NCBI RefSeq assembly: GCF_003063435.1
Contig: NZ_NESL01000008.1
Coordinates: forward strand, 62,001 to 126,000
Direction: 5' to 3'
From: Limnohabitans sp. 2KL-1
Lineage (GTDB): Bacteria; Pseudomonadota; Gammaproteobacteria; Burkholderiales; Burkholderiaceae_C
Length of the DNA stretch: 64,000 nucleotides
Below the pieces are notes generated by a model that saw only the letters and a list, made by a program, of their open reading frames with translations, was not told the origin of the DNA and did no database searches. Both the position numbers and the translations under genes were made by a program. Below are positions 32,760 through 42,298 of the stretch, piece after piece (the first letter of the stretch is position 1; every line of letters begins with the position of its first letter).

Positions 32760-34310
32760 ATGCTCGACGACACCCTCAAAGCCCAATTACAGCAATATCT
32801 GGCCTTGCTGCGCCAGCCGATCCGCCTGATCGCGTCGCTGGACGACAGCGAAACCGGCACCGACATGAAGAGTCTGCTGGACACCATCGTGGGCCTGTCC
32901 GACAAGGTCACCCTCGACACCACGGGCAACGACGCTCGCAAGCCGTCTTTTGTGGTGGTGCGCGAGGGTGAAACCGAAGGCGTGCGCTTTGCCGGTTTGC
33001 CGCTGGGCCACGAGTTCACTTCCTTGGTCTTGGCATTGCTCTGGACGGGTGGCCATCCGCCCAAAGTGGAGCCTGAAGTGATCGACGCCATCAAAGCCCT
33101 GGACGGCGACTTCAGCTTTGAGGTCTACATGTCTTTGAGCTGCCACAACTGCCCTGACGTGGTGCAGGCCCTGTCGCTCATGGCCATCTTCAACCCCAAG
33201 GTCAAGACCGTGGTGATCGAAGGCGGTGCCTTCCAGAAAGAAGTCGAAGAACGCCAGATCATGGCGGTGCCCATGGTCTTTTTGAATGGCCAGGTGTTCG
33301 GCTCGGGCCGCATGAGCGTGGAAGAAATCGTGGCCAAGCTCGACACGGGCGCAGCGAAGCGCGAAGCAGCCAAGTTGGACGCCAAAGACCCGTATGAAGT
33401 GCTGATCGTGGGCGGTGGCCCCGCAGGTGCAGCGGCTGCCGTGTATGCAGCCCGCAAAGGCATCCGCGTGGGCGTGGCCGCCGAGCGTTTTGGCGGCCAG
33501 ACCAACGACACCATGGCGATCGAGAACTACATCTCGGTGCTGGAGACCGATGGTCCCAAGTTTGCCGCCGCGCTCGAAGCCCAGGTGCGCCACTACGGCG
33601 TGGACATCATGAACCTGCAGCGGGCGGACAAGCTGACCCCCGCCGGGGCAGACGGCTTGGTGCACATCCAGATGGAAAACGGTGCGACGCTCAAGGCCAA
33701 GACCGTGATCTTGTCGACCGGTGCCCGCTGGCGCAATGTGAATGTGCCCGGCGAAGCCGAGTACAAAAACAAGGGCGTGGCCTATTGCCCGCATTGCGAC
33801 GGCCCGCTGTTCAAGGGCAAGCGCACGGCCGTGATCGGCGGCGGCAACTCCGGCATCGAGGCGGCGATTGATTTGGCCGGTATCGTGGAACACGTCACCG
33901 TGATCGAGTTTGCCGAGCAACTCAAGGCCGACGCGGTGCTGGTGAAAAAGCTCCACAGCCTGCCCAACGTGACAGTGCACACCAACGCCCAAACGACCGA
34001 GATCACAGGCGACGGCAGCAAGGTCAACGGCATCCGCTACAAGGACCGTGCGACGGGCACCGAGCACCATGTCGAATTGGCGGGCGTGTTCGTGCAAATC
34101 GGCTTGGTGCCCAACACCGAGTTCTTGAAGGGCACGGTAGAACTCTCCAAGTTTGGCGAGATCATGGTGGACGCTAAGGGCCACACCAATGTGCCCGGCG
34201 TGTTCGCGGCCGGTGACTGCACCACGGTGCCCTACAAGCAGATCGTGATCGCCGCAGGCGAGGGGGCCAAGGCCGCATTGAGCGCGTTTGATCACCTGAT
34301 CCGTTCGTGA
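32760..34310 (+). CDS. ahpF: Alkyl hydroperoxide reductase, flavoprotein subunit
   Basis: NADH-dependent FAD disulfide reductase that recharges AhpC, 516 aa. The N-terminal thioredoxin-like domain has the Cys128/Cys131 pair (CHNC). The thioredoxin-reductase part has [18 protein letters not shown] for FAD, Cys343/Cys346 (CPHC), [15 protein letters not shown] for NADH and [19 protein letters not shown] lies just before the ATG. It lies 237 bp after ahpC, with a hairpin element between, so the two may be expressed at different levels. Confidence 0.96.
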   Translation: MLDDTLKAQLQQYLALLRQPIRLIASLDDSETGTDMKSLLDTIVGLSDKVTLDTTGNDARKPSFVVVREGETEGVRFAGLPLGHEFTSLVLALLWTGGHPPKVEPEVIDAIKALDGDFSFEVYMSLSCHNCPDVVQALSLMAIFNPKVKTVVIEGGAFQKEVEERQIMAVPMVFLNGQVFGSGRMSVEEIVAKLDTGAAKREAAKLDAKDPYEVLIVGGGPAGAAAAVYAARKGIRVGVAAERFGGQTNDTMAIENYISVLETDGPKFAAALEAQVRHYGVDIMNLQRADKLTPAGADGLVHIQMENGATLKAKTVILSTGARWRNVNVPGEAEYKNKGVAYCPHCDGPLFKGKRTAVIGGGNSGIEAAIDLAGIVEHVTVIEFAEQLKADAVLVKKLHSLPNVTVHTNAQTTEITGDGSKVNGIRYKDRATGTEHHVELAGVFVQIGLVPNTEFLKGTVELSKFGEIMVDAKGHTNVPGVFAAGDCTTVPYKQIVIAAGEGAKAALSAFDHLIRS

Positions 34311-34364
34311 TCGGTTGCCGGCTGTCAGTCGCGAGGCTGACACCGGACGCTTGGCTGGAGCCCT

Positions 34365-34441
34365 TGTGGGAGCGAGCCTCTGCTCGCGAATGCTTGGTTT
34401 TTGCCCATTAAGGCATTCGGCTGCAAGGGCAGCCTCCCACA
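34365..34441. repeat. REP-like element D
   Basis: TGTGGGAGCGAGCCTCTGCT starts the element and CCTCCCACA ends it. The GCGAGC...GCTCGCGAA part closely resembles Pseudomonas-type REP sequence as I remember it. It lies between ahpF and the terminator shared with hemP. Confidence 0.75.
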
Positions 34442-34515
34442 CAAAAACCACCAGCCCGACCGCCGAGTGTGGTGTCCTCTTCCAACTTTTTCGCTCTCGA
34501 TCGGCTGATGCGGCA

Positions 34516-34548
34516 ACAAAAAACCGGACCTTGAGTCCGGTTTTTTGT
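34516..34548. terminator. Bidirectional terminator between ahpF and hemP
   Basis: ACAAAAAACCGGAC / GTCCGGTTTTTTGT forms a perfect 14-bp stem with a 5-base loop, giving T tracts on both strands. Confidence 0.9.
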
Positions 34549-34554
34549 GGCTGC

Positions 34555-34803
34555 TCACTTCGTCAAAATCAGCTTGCCTTGCCGGGTGGTCTGCAGACGA
34601 TAAACCTCACCCAAGTGCTGGATCAGCACCATGGCCTGGTCGCCAAACAGATCGCGGCTTTCGAGGGTGCGCGGTCCGCAGGGCCTGGTTGCTCTGGGCG
34701 CTGAAGCCGTCTGCAGCTCAGGCGCGCTCAAATTGGCGGTTGTGTGGCTTGTGGTCGTGGCGTTGGGGCCGTTGGCGGCTGCAACAGGCGGCTTCATGCT
34801 CAT
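34555..34803 (-). CDS. hemP: Hemin uptake protein HemP
   Basis: An 82-aa protein whose C-terminal 35 residues are the HemP signature: SRDLFGDQAMVLIQHLGEVY followed by RLQTTRQGKLILTK. The N-terminal half is low-complexity. HemP is a small iron-regulated protein needed for heme uptake in some bacteria and linked to regulation of heme receptors (family knowledge). Its ATG overlaps the exbD stop (34800-34803). It is the last gene of the tonB-exbB-exbD-hemP run. Confidence 0.88.
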   Translation of the reverse strand: MSMKPPVAAANGPNATTTSHTTANLSAPELQTASAPRATRPCGPRTLESRDLFGDQAMVLIQHLGEVYRLQTTRQGKLILTK

Positions 34804-35213
34804 GGCCTGTTGCCTTCGGTGACAAAGCCGATTTTGGCCAGGCCCGCACGTTGCGCAGCGGTCATGGCTTCGGCCACGTATTCATAGGCCACCTTTTTGT
34901 CGCCTCGAATGTAGAGCTGGGGTTGCGGGTCTTTGGCTGCGTGTTCGCGCAACGCAGCTTCCAGCGCGTCGGCGGCCACAGGTTGTTTGCCTAAAAAGAA
35001 CGCACCTTGGCTGTCGATGGCCAATTGCAGGTTGTCGGGCGGCGTCTGGTCGCGGCTGCTGCCGGTGCGGGGCAGCTCCACCCTCACCGCGTGCTGCACC
35101 ACCGGGATGGTGATGATGAAGATGATGAGCAAGACCAGCATCACGTCCACCAGGGGCGTCATGTTGATCTCGTTCATCACGTCGTCGTCTTTGTCGTTGA
35201 TTTCAAAGGACAT
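34800..35213 (-). CDS. exbD: ExbD proton-channel subunit
   Basis: A 137-aa inner-membrane protein with one N-terminal membrane helix containing the key aspartate (NMTPLVDVMLVLLIIFIIT). A periplasmic domain follows with IDSQGAFFLG and LYIRGDKKVAYEYVAEAM. With ExbB it converts the proton gradient into TonB movement. It lies 30 bp downstream of exbB and overlaps hemP by four bases. Confidence 0.93.
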   Translation of the reverse strand: MSFEINDKDDDVMNEINMTPLVDVMLVLLIIFIITIPVVQHAVRVELPRTGSSRDQTPPDNLQLAIDSQGAFFLGKQPVAADALEAALREHAAKDPQPQLYIRGDKKVAYEYVAEAMTAAQRAGLAKIGFVTEGNRP

Positions 35214-35243
35214 TTTTGGCTTCCTTGCAGGCGGTTCGGGCGT

Positions 35244-35972
35244 TCATTGGCCAGTGTGGGGCTGGCCGACATGGGTTTGCCCCATGGCTTGTGACGACGG
35301 GGTCACGCGGGCACCGGTCACGTAATAAGCATGCAGATCGTGTGCAAAGCGGTTCATGCGGGCAATGATGAATTTGTTGCCGCGCAGCAGCGCGTTGTAA
35401 CCCAGCACCGCCGGAATGGCCACAGCCAGACCCAGCGCCGTCATGATCAGCGTCTCGCCAATCGGCCCTGCCACGGCGTCAATGCTGGCGTTGCCGCTGG
35501 TGCCGATGCTGACCAGCGCGTGGTAAATGCCCCAGACGGTGCCAAACAAACCCACGAACGGGGCGGTCGAGCCAATGGACGCCAAGATGGCCAAGCCGTT
35601 TTGCAGGCGGCTGGTGTGGTCGTCGATGCAGTTGCGCAGGCTGCGCGTGACCCAGTCGCTGATGTCCAAGCGGTCGTGCAATTGCTTTTGCGCGGCCAAG
35701 TGGTGCTCGGTGGCTTCTTGGCCCACTTGGGCCAGCGTGTGGAACATGTTGTCCGGGCGGTGGCGGAGCACGGCCAAGCCTTCGGCCAGGCTGGTGGTGT
35801 GCCAGAACTGCTCGCTGCCCAAGGCGCTTTGTTTGTGTTTCCACACGTCCAGCGCCTTGAGCACGATGACGACCCAGCTGATGACCGACATGCCGATCAA
35901 GGCGATGAGGATCAGGCGGGTGACCGCGTCGCCTTGGGTCCAGATGTGGGCGAGGCCAAATGATTCGGGCAT
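35244..35972 (-). CDS. exbB: ExbB proton-channel subunit
   Basis: A 242-aa MotA/TolQ/ExbB-type protein with three membrane helices (about residues 15-37, 118-140 and 160-185). The conserved APFVGLFGTVWGIYHALVSIG and IGETLIMTALGLAVAIPAVLGYN blocks are present. It forms the pentameric channel around ExbD. The context next to tonB and exbD favours ExbB over TolQ. The gap to tonB is 63 bp. Confidence 0.93.
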   Translation of the reverse strand: MPESFGLAHIWTQGDAVTRLILIALIGMSVISWVVIVLKALDVWKHKQSALGSEQFWHTTSLAEGLAVLRHRPDNMFHTLAQVGQEATEHHLAAQKQLHDRLDISDWVTRSLRNCIDDHTSRLQNGLAILASIGSTAPFVGLFGTVWGIYHALVSIGTSGNASIDAVAGPIGETLIMTALGLAVAIPAVLGYNALLRGNKFIIARMNRFAHDLHAYYVTGARVTPSSQAMGQTHVGQPHTGQ

Positions 35973-36035
35973 GAGAAAAACTCCTGTGAATGGGATGGGA
36001 AAAATGGGTGAGGGACGGCTCGCACGGGGGGCTGA

Positions 36036-36845
36036 TCAGTCCAGCACAAAGCGGATGGGCACGTTGAACCACATGGCCTCGGGCGCTCCGTTGCGTTTGC
36101 CGGGCACAAAGCGCCAAGCTTTGACGGTCGTTAAGGCTGTGTCGTCCAGGCGGGCATGGCCGCTGGAGGTGCGGATTTCGGCTTTTTCTGCGCGGCCCTC
36201 GGTCGTGATCAACACGCGAATGACCACGGTGCCTTCTTCGCCCATGCGTTTGCTTTGGCGCGGGTAGGGCGGGGCGGGGTTGTTCAGGTAGTCGGCGCTG
36301 GTGGACGGCAGGACCACAGCCACTGCTGCTGCGTTGTTGGCAGATCGTTGGTTGCCTGCCGGCGGTGCGGCCTGCGTGGCAGGTACAGGTGCAGGTGCAG
36401 GTGCAGGTGCAGGTGCAGGTGCAGGTGCAGGTGCAGGTGCAGGTGCAGGTGCAGGTGCAGGTGCAGCGCTTGGCACGGTGGGCGCGGTATCGCTAGGGGC
36501 CGTGGGTGACAGGACAGGTGCGGGTCGCATCTGAGGGCTGACGGGCTTGGCCTGAGGCTGCGGCTTGGGTTCTGGTTTTGTTGGGGGTTGGATTTGGATT
36601 GGGGGTCTCGCCGGCACCGGTTTGGGGGCGGGTGGTGCGGGTGGTGCGGGGGCATCCATGACCACGCTGGCCATGATCACGTTGTCGGGCTCGCTCGCTG
36701 GGACCACGCTGGTCAACACACCGCTGCTGAGCAACCAGGCCACGCCAACGTGGCCCAGCATCACCGCACCGGTCACGCGCCAGGTGCGGCTTGGGTGAAT
36801 GCGGTCGGGCTGACGCATCGGGTCTTCAAAATGGGCTGCTTGCAT
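36036..36845 (-). CDS. tonB: TonB energy-transducing protein
   Basis: About 269 aa: a short cytoplasmic start, one membrane helix (VTGAVMLGHVGVAWLLSSGV), a long proline-rich periplasmic spacer and a C-terminal TonB domain (YPRQSKRMGEEGTVVIRVLI, then AWRFVPGKRNG). The spacer includes an uninterrupted Pro-Ala run coded by a 12-unit hexamer repeat, so its length may vary. The start is uncertain; ATGs at 36845 and 36818 are both possible. It energises receptors such as the siderophore receptor at 38741-41032. Confidence 0.92.
   Translation of the reverse strand: MQAAHFEDPMRQPDRIHPSRTWRVTGAVMLGHVGVAWLLSSGVLTSVVPASEPDNVIMASVVMDAPAPPAPPAPKPVPARPPIQIQPPTKPEPKPQPQAKPVSPQMRPAPVLSPTAPSDTAPTVPSAAPAPAPAPAPAPAPAPAPAPAPAPAPVPATQAAPPAGNQRSANNAAAVAVVLPSTSADYLNNPAPPYPRQSKRMGEEGTVVIRVLITTEGRAEKAEIRTSSGHARLDDTALTTVKAWRFVPGKRNGAPEAMWFNVPIRFVLD
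36385..36466. repeat. Hexanucleotide tandem repeat inside tonB
   Basis: GCAGGT repeated 12 times without error (36391-36462) plus partial units at both ends. On the coding strand it reads ACCTGC, coding Pro-Ala. Loss or gain of units keeps the frame and changes spacer length by two residues each. Confidence 0.93.
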
Positions 36846-36875
36846 CAAGGGGGGCTCAAAGGAAATCAAGAGACA

Positions 36876-37970
36876 TCAAACGGACTCCAGAGGCCACAAG
36901 CGGTCGATGCCAATGTCTTGGATGTGGGCGCAACCCGTCAGGGCCATGGTGGCCTCGAACTCGTCGCGCATCAGGCGCAGCACATGCGCCGCGCCGCGAG
37001 CGCCCGCATGGGCCAGGCCATACAGGGCGGGGCGGCCGATCAGGGCCGCATCGGCCCCCAGCGCCAGCGCCTTGAACAAGTCGGTGCCGCGCTGAATACC
37101 GCCATCGACCAGCACCAGCGCTTGCGGGTGGTGTTGGCGAACGGCTTGGACGATGCGCGGCAGCAACTTGGCCGTGGCGGGCAGGGTGTCCAGCACGCGG
37201 CCACCGTGGTTGCTGACGATCACGCCTGCTGTGCCCAGTGTCACCGCTTGCACGGCGTCTTGGGGGTGGGTGATGCCCTTGAGCAGCACGGGCAGGCGGG
37301 TTTGGCCGATGAGCCACTGCACATCGGCCCAAGTGGGGGCAGCATCGGCCAAGCCCCCGCACAGGCCTGTGCGGGGTTTGATTTGGGGGGCGGAGGTCGG
37401 CCAATGCACCGCCTTCACGCCTTCGGGCAAAGGCATGCCGTGGCGGCGTTCGCGGTCACGCACGCCGTGTACCGGGGCATCCACGGTCAGCACCAGGGCT
37501 TGAAAACCAGCGGCTTCGACTTGCGCCAGCAGCTCGCGCAGGGCACTCCGGTCGGCCAGCCAGTACAGCTGAAACCACAAGGGGCCGCGCTCCTTTTCTG
37601 CCACGGTCAAAGCGGCCACGTCGTGCAATGGCGTGCTGGTTTGGTGCGACAGCACCATGCCGCAGCCTTGCGCGGCGGCGGCCAAAGCCATGCCCGATTC
37701 GCCCTCTGGGTGCGCCCAGCGCTGGTACGCCATGGGGGCTACCAGCAGCGGCATGGGCCATTCGCGCCCCAGCAGGCTGCATCGGGTGTGGCCGCCGCGC
37801 AGGTCTTGCAACACGCGGGGCGACAAGCGCAGGTTTTGCCAAGCGGCCACGTTGTGGCGCAGCGTGATCTCGTCGCCCGCGCCGCCGCTGAAATAGGCCC
37901 ACGCCGCCTCACCCAGCGCCGCTTGCGCGGCGTGCTCGTGGTCTTGCAGGGTGACGATGGGCGTGGTCAT
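36876..37970 (-). CDS. FMN-dependent alpha-hydroxyacid oxidase/dehydrogenase
   Basis: A 364-aa TIM-barrel flavoenzyme of the lactate dehydrogenase/glycolate oxidase group. The N-terminus has AWAYFSGGAGDEITLRHN, LLVAPMAYQRWAHPEGE binds FMN, WFQLYWLADR follows, and the active-site His and Arg sit in VIVSNHGGRVLD, with LVDGGIQRGTDLFKALALGA. The substrate (L-lactate, glycolate or another) is undecided. It ends about 30 bp before the likely tonB start on the same strand, so it may be co-transcribed with the TonB system. Confidence 0.9.
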   Translation of the reverse strand: MTTPIVTLQDHEHAAQAALGEAAWAYFSGGAGDEITLRHNVAAWQNLRLSPRVLQDLRGGHTRCSLLGREWPMPLLVAPMAYQRWAHPEGESGMALAAAAQGCGMVLSHQTSTPLHDVAALTVAEKERGPLWFQLYWLADRSALRELLAQVEAAGFQALVLTVDAPVHGVRDRERRHGMPLPEGVKAVHWPTSAPQIKPRTGLCGGLADAAPTWADVQWLIGQTRLPVLLKGITHPQDAVQAVTLGTAGVIVSNHGGRVLDTLPATAKLLPRIVQAVRQHHPQALVLVDGGIQRGTDLFKALALGADAALIGRPALYGLAHAGARGAAHVLRLMRDEFEATMALTGCAHIQDIGIDRLWPLESV

Positions 37971-37988
37971 GGTGTGTGCGGGTGAGAG

Positions 37989-38024
37989 GGCAAAGGCAAA
38001 GGCAAAGGCAAAGGCAAGTCAGGG
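37989..38024. repeat. GGCAAA hexamer repeat
   Basis: Five perfect GGCAAA units plus one GGCAAG lie between the piuC-like stop and the start of the hydroxyacid oxidase. The repeat is within 20 bp of the oxidase ATG, so unit number could alter promoter or leader spacing. Confidence 0.85.
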
Positions 38025-38028
38025 CCGT

Positions 38029-38718
38029 TCAAGTGCTGGCCCACTGGCGCAACAGCTGGTGATAAACCCCGGTCAAAGCCGTGGTCTCGGGCGTTTCGCC
38101 GTGTTGTTCGCGCAGCTGGAGCAGGTTCATGTCCAGGTCAAACAGGATGCGGCGCTGCTCGTCGCTGCGCACCATGCTCTCGACCCAGAAAAAGCAAGCC
38201 AGCCGCTGGCCGCGTGTGACGGGCGTGACCTCGTGCAAGGTGTTGCCGGGGTACAGCACGGCATGGCCTGCGGGCAGCTTCACGCGGTGAACCGCGCTCT
38301 GGTCTTGCACGCTCAGCTCACCACCTTCGTAGTCGCCTGGGTCGTTCAAAAAGACGGTGCACGACAAGTCGGTGCGCACCCGTTGGCCATCGGCTCGCAG
38401 GCGAATGGCGTTGTCGATGTGCCAGCCGTAATGGGGGAATTCGGGGGTGTAGCGGTTGATGCGCGGTGTGAAAATTTTCAGCGGCAACGCGGCTGAAAAG
38501 AAGGTGTTTGATGCGTCCAGCCCTCCGAGCACCGCGTGGCGAATTTGCGCCGCCACCTGGTGGTCGTGCGGCAGTTGCAGGTTGTCTTTGACCGTGCGGG
38601 CTTGGGGGCCCGCACTGCCCCGCCCGTCGGCCCAGTCGGATTCGGGCAAGGCCAGCAACAGGTCGCGGGCCTGGCGCACGGTGTCCGCGCTGAGCAATTC
38701 GGGCAGAAAACGGATCAT
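38029..38718 (-). CDS. piuC: PKHD-type Fe(II)/2-oxoglutarate dioxygenase (PiuC-like)
   Basis: A 229-aa non-heme iron oxygenase. The metal triad is visible as H-x-D in [11 protein letters not shown] and a distal His in [15 protein letters not shown], with Arg for 2-oxoglutarate. [20 protein letters not shown] is a family hallmark. It lies 22 bp downstream of the siderophore receptor, the usual piuC-receptor pairing, and probably acts on siderophore-related uptake under iron limitation. The biochemical substrate is not known. Confidence 0.92.
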   Translation of the reverse strand: MIRFLPELLSADTVRQARDLLLALPESDWADGRGSAGPQARTVKDNLQLPHDHQVAAQIRHAVLGGLDASNTFFSAALPLKIFTPRINRYTPEFPHYGWHIDNAIRLRADGQRVRTDLSCTVFLNDPGDYEGGELSVQDQSAVHRVKLPAGHAVLYPGNTLHEVTPVTRGQRLACFFWVESMVRSDEQRRILFDLDMNLLQLREQHGETPETTALTGVYHQLLRQWAST

Positions 38719-38740
38719 GAAAAACCTTGGTCTTGGCGAC

Positions 38741-41032
38741 TTAGAACTTGTACGACGCGGTGACTTGCGTCATCCGGCCTGCACCCGGGATGTAGTGCGC
38801 GGGATACAAAGCATCGGCATACAGCTTGTTGGTGACGTTGCTCATGTTGGCCTTGATGGTCAGGGCATCGCTGTAGGCGTATTCGGCCATCAGGTCACCC
38901 ACCACAAACGAGGGCACTTCAAATTCAGAGCGAGTCGGTGTCTGGCGACCCCGGAAGGTCAGGCCACCGCCCACACGCCATTGGCTGCTGACTTGGTACG
39001 TGGTCCAGGCGCTGCCGCTGTGCACGGGGGTCAGGGCCGGACGATCGCCTACCCGTTCACCCGCTGTGGCTTGGCTGCATGAGCCTGTGGCGGGGCAGGG
39101 GGCTGCCTTGGTCACTTTGGCATCCGGCATCCAGGTGAAGGAGCCAAACACTTCCCACTTTGGTGTCAGGCGACCGGATACATCGATTTCCAGGCCAGAG
39201 GCGTAACGGCTACCCGTCAGCGTGACCACGGACAACAAGGGGTCGGTGTTGCGCTCGTTTGTCTTGACGGCACGGAACAAGGCCAGGCGGGTGGTGAAGC
39301 GTTTGTCGGTCGAGTCGAGCTTGGCACCGAGTTCGAAATTCTCAGATTGCTCGGGCGGCGTGTCCACGTTGGATGCACCCAAAGAATAGGTGTCGCCCGA
39401 GGTGTTGAACGAGGTGCCATAAGAGAAGTGAAACGACTGCAAGTCGTTCGGCTGGAACAGCACGCCTGCCCGCTTGCTCCACTCGCCGACCTTCATGCGG
39501 TAGCTGGTTTTGGCACCGTTGTCGGTGGCGTTGGGCGGTGTGCCAAACGTGTCGTAGTCCCCTGTCAAGCTGTCGTAGCGCAGGCCACCCAGCAGTTTCC
39601 ATTGGGGTGCGATTTGCACCAGATCTTGCACATATGCGCCCCAGCCCGTGCTGCTGTACTGGTTGTTCACGCGCAGCACGCGGGAGCTTTCGTCCACCCA
39701 AGCGCCGTCATTGGGGGTGCCGATGGTGGTTGGGGCTTTGGTGATGGTCGCACCGCCTTGGGTGCCCGCAGAACGTGCGGCGTAGACGGTTTTGTCTTCG
39801 GTGGCCATGTCAAAGCCGGTCAACAACTCGTGTTTCAAGCCCAGCGCCTGGAACTTCTTGCTGAAATCACTTTGCACATGGAGCGTGTCCATGTCCTGAA
39901 TTTTCAGGTTGTTGCCCCGGTTGATGACCGTGTCGGCGCCGAAGCTGGCCAAACTGACGGCCTTGCCATCGGGTTGGCTGGCCGCATTGGCAAACCGCAC
40001 CGTGCCGGCCCGCTGATCGCGCTCGTATTGCCCCTTGCGGATTTGCGTTTTCAGTTCGCTGTCGGCCGAAAAACGGTGCGTGTGGCTGGCGCTCAGATGC
40101 GTGGCACTGCCCGCGTTGTAGTCGCTCGCCATGCCGTAGTAGGCACTGGGGTCCAGCGGCAAAACGGTTGACTCGAGTGCAGAGGAAGTGGTGTTCGGAC
40201 GAATCCATGGCAAGCCGTAGTTCATGCCATTGTTGTTGTTCAGGTGGTACAGCCCGGCCTGGAACTCGTCTTGTTCGCCAATGCCCCAGCGATAAGTGCC
40301 CGCAATGCCTTCTTTGTCCAAAGAGCTGCCCGAGCCGTTGTTGTCGGCTTGGGTTTTCATCACGTTCAGGCGCAGCGCGGCGCTTTCGCCCGTTTGCTTG
40401 TTGAAATCGCCCACCCAGCGCACATGGTTGTGCGAGCCCAAGGTCAAGTCCACTTGGCTTTCGTCCATCAAGCGCGGCGTTTTGCTGACCTGGTTGACTG
40501 CGCCGCCTGTGGAGCCACGGCCAAACAGCATGGAAGCCGAGCCGCGCAACACTTCGAGGCGGTCCAGGTTGAAGGTGTCGCGCTCATAAAAAGCGGGGTC
40601 GCGCACGCCATCCACAAATACATCGCCTGTTGCCTGGAGAGAAAAACCGCGCAGACGGATGTCTTCTTCGCCGCCTTCGGCTGCCAAAAAACTGATGCCA
40701 GCCGTGTTCTTCAATGCTTCTTTGAAGGTATCCAGGTTGCGGTCGTCGATCAGCTTTTCGGTCACCACGGTCACCGATTGCGGAATGTCGCGCAGGGCTT
40801 GTTGGCCTTTGCCGATGCGGGTTTCGGTGGCGCGAACGCTGTTCTTGCCTTCGGCGATGTCGGCTTCAGCCTTGCCCTTGACCGTCACTGTCTTGAGGGT
40901 CTTTTCTTCGGGCTGGGTTTGCGCCATGGCGTAAGGCGTGGCCGAGAGGGAGCCGGCCAGCATCATGGCGGCCAGGGGCAACAATTTGGCCGGGGGCTGC
41001 GTGTTTTGGACGTGCTTGTTTCTTTGAGTCAT
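38741..41032 (-). CDS. TonB-dependent siderophore receptor (Fiu/PiuA-like)
   Basis: A 763-aa outer-membrane receptor. A signal peptide ends at PYAMAQ. A TonB box-like KTVTVKG follows, then the plug domain ([59 protein letters not shown]) and a 22-strand barrel ending [12 protein letters not shown] with the terminal aromatic residue. Pairing with a PiuC-like gene suggests catecholate-type siderophores. MTQRNKHVQ at 41032 is the chosen start; others lie up to 51 bases upstream. Confidence 0.94.
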   Translation of the reverse strand: MTQRNKHVQNTQPPAKLLPLAAMMLAGSLSATPYAMAQTQPEEKTLKTVTVKGKAEADIAEGKNSVRATETRIGKGQQALRDIPQSVTVVTEKLIDDRNLDTFKEALKNTAGISFLAAEGGEEDIRLRGFSLQATGDVFVDGVRDPAFYERDTFNLDRLEVLRGSASMLFGRGSTGGAVNQVSKTPRLMDESQVDLTLGSHNHVRWVGDFNKQTGESAALRLNVMKTQADNNGSGSSLDKEGIAGTYRWGIGEQDEFQAGLYHLNNNNGMNYGLPWIRPNTTSSALESTVLPLDPSAYYGMASDYNAGSATHLSASHTHRFSADSELKTQIRKGQYERDQRAGTVRFANAASQPDGKAVSLASFGADTVINRGNNLKIQDMDTLHVQSDFSKKFQALGLKHELLTGFDMATEDKTVYAARSAGTQGGATITKAPTTIGTPNDGAWVDESSRVLRVNNQYSSTGWGAYVQDLVQIAPQWKLLGGLRYDSLTGDYDTFGTPPNATDNGAKTSYRMKVGEWSKRAGVLFQPNDLQSFHFSYGTSFNTSGDTYSLGASNVDTPPEQSENFELGAKLDSTDKRFTTRLALFRAVKTNERNTDPLLSVVTLTGSRYASGLEIDVSGRLTPKWEVFGSFTWMPDAKVTKAAPCPATGSCSQATAGERVGDRPALTPVHSGSAWTTYQVSSQWRVGGGLTFRGRQTPTRSEFEVPSFVVGDLMAEYAYSDALTIKANMSNVTNKLYADALYPAHYIPGAGRMTQVTASYKF

Positions 41033-41176
41033 GGTGATGCGAGTCATTGATTCCGGACCAAAACCGGAGGAGGGCGAAGTCAATGGCTGGCTATCACCAC
41101 CCGGGCGGGTGCCCGGTGTGAATGGCTGGCTGACGGAGAAATGGCAGGCGCCAGCGGCGACTGCCAGTTGGCGTGT

Positions 41177-42229
41177 TTACTTGAAGCCGACCCGGTCCAG
41201 CATTTGCTGGACCTTGATCTGGTTCATGCCCACGGCGCTGATCGGGATCAGCTCGCTTTTGAAGCTGCCGCCGGTCATGGCTTTGAGGGCCGGGTTGTCA
41301 AAGCTCACGCCTTTGGCGGCGGGCCATTCGTTGTTGCCATTGGCAAAGTGGTTTTGCGCGGCGGGGCTGGCCAGGTATTCGAGGAATTTGACCGCGTTGT
41401 CCTGGTTCTTGGCATGGCGGGCCACAGCCCCCCCGGCCACGTTGACGTGCGTGCCCCAGCTGCTTTGGTTGGGAAAGACCACGCCGATTTTTTCGGTCAC
41501 GGCTTTGTCGGCCGGGTTGCTCGATCGCATCATGCGGGCCAGGTAATAGGTGTTGGTCACGGCCACGCCACATTCGCCCGCGGCCACGGCCTTGATCTGG
41601 TCGGTGTCGCCGCCTTTGGGGCTGCGCGCCATGTTGTCCACCAGGCCTTTGAGCCAGATTTCGGTTTTTTGCGGGCCCAGATGCTCGGTCATGGCGCCGA
41701 ACAGGCTCAGGTTGTAAGGGTGCGAGCCGGAGCGGATGCACAAGCTGCCTTTGAGTTTGGGGTCGGCCAGTTTTTCGTAGCTGTCCACATCGGTTTTGCT
41801 GAACTTGAGCTTGTCGTACACCACCACGCGTGCCCGTGTGGACAGGCCAAACCAGGCAGTGCCGCCGTTGTCAGCCGGCTTGGCGCGCAGGTTGGTGGGG
41901 ATGGCGTCTTCGAGTTTGGCCGATTTGATGGGCATGAACAGGCCATCGACTTCGGCACGCCACAGCCGCGCGGCGTCCACCAGCAAAATCACGTCGGCAG
42001 GAGAAGCCGAGCCCTCGGCCTTGAGGCGAGCGAGAATACCGGCATCGTCGGCGTCGACCCGGTTGATCTTGATGCCCGTGGCTTTGGTGAAGTCGCTGTA
42101 CATCACCTCATCGGTCGGGTAGTGACGGGCCGAGTAGATGTTCAGGACTTTGTCTTGCGCCATGCCTGATGCAGCGGTCAAAAGACAGGCGATGCTCAAA
42201 AGGGATTTGGAAAATGTCATGGTCTTCAC
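41177..42229 (-). CDS. Ferric-iron ABC transporter substrate-binding protein
   Basis: A 350-aa periplasmic protein of the FbpA/FutA type. A signal peptide ends at GMAQ. KVLNIYSARHYPTDEVMYSDF and VLLVDAARLWRAEVDGLF are family motifs, and paired tyrosines in TNTYYLARMM are the usual iron ligands. No permease or ATPase genes are nearby. A Fur box (42266-42280) sits 37 bp before the start, so iron repression is likely, possibly including the downstream receptor. Confidence 0.93.
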   Translation of the reverse strand: MKTMTFSKSLLSIACLLTAASGMAQDKVLNIYSARHYPTDEVMYSDFTKATGIKINRVDADDAGILARLKAEGSASPADVILLVDAARLWRAEVDGLFMPIKSAKLEDAIPTNLRAKPADNGGTAWFGLSTRARVVVYDKLKFSKTDVDSYEKLADPKLKGSLCIRSGSHPYNLSLFGAMTEHLGPQKTEIWLKGLVDNMARSPKGGDTDQIKAVAAGECGVAVTNTYYLARMMRSSNPADKAVTEKIGVVFPNQSSWGTHVNVAGGAVARHAKNQDNAVKFLEYLASPAAQNHFANGNNEWPAAKGVSFDNPALKAMTGGSFKSELIPISAVGMNQIKVQQMLDRVGFK

Positions 42230-42265
42230 GTTGGGGTGTGGGCGATGGTGCGAGTTTAATTCAAA

Positions 42266-42280
42266 TGCGAATAATTATCA
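42266..42280. promoter_or_regulatory. Fur box
   Basis: On the minus strand TGATAAT-t-ATTCGCA matches the 7-1-7 Fur consensus TGATAAT-n-ATTATCA at 12 of 14 positions. It lies between the divergent iron-binding protein and patatin genes, in an AT-rich pocket, and could influence both. Confidence 0.75.
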
Positions 42281-42298
42281 ATAAGATTTGAGGAAATC

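Noticed and set aside
36385..36466. CRISPR-like repeat
   Set aside because: The array is a simple hexamer without spacers, in frame inside tonB.
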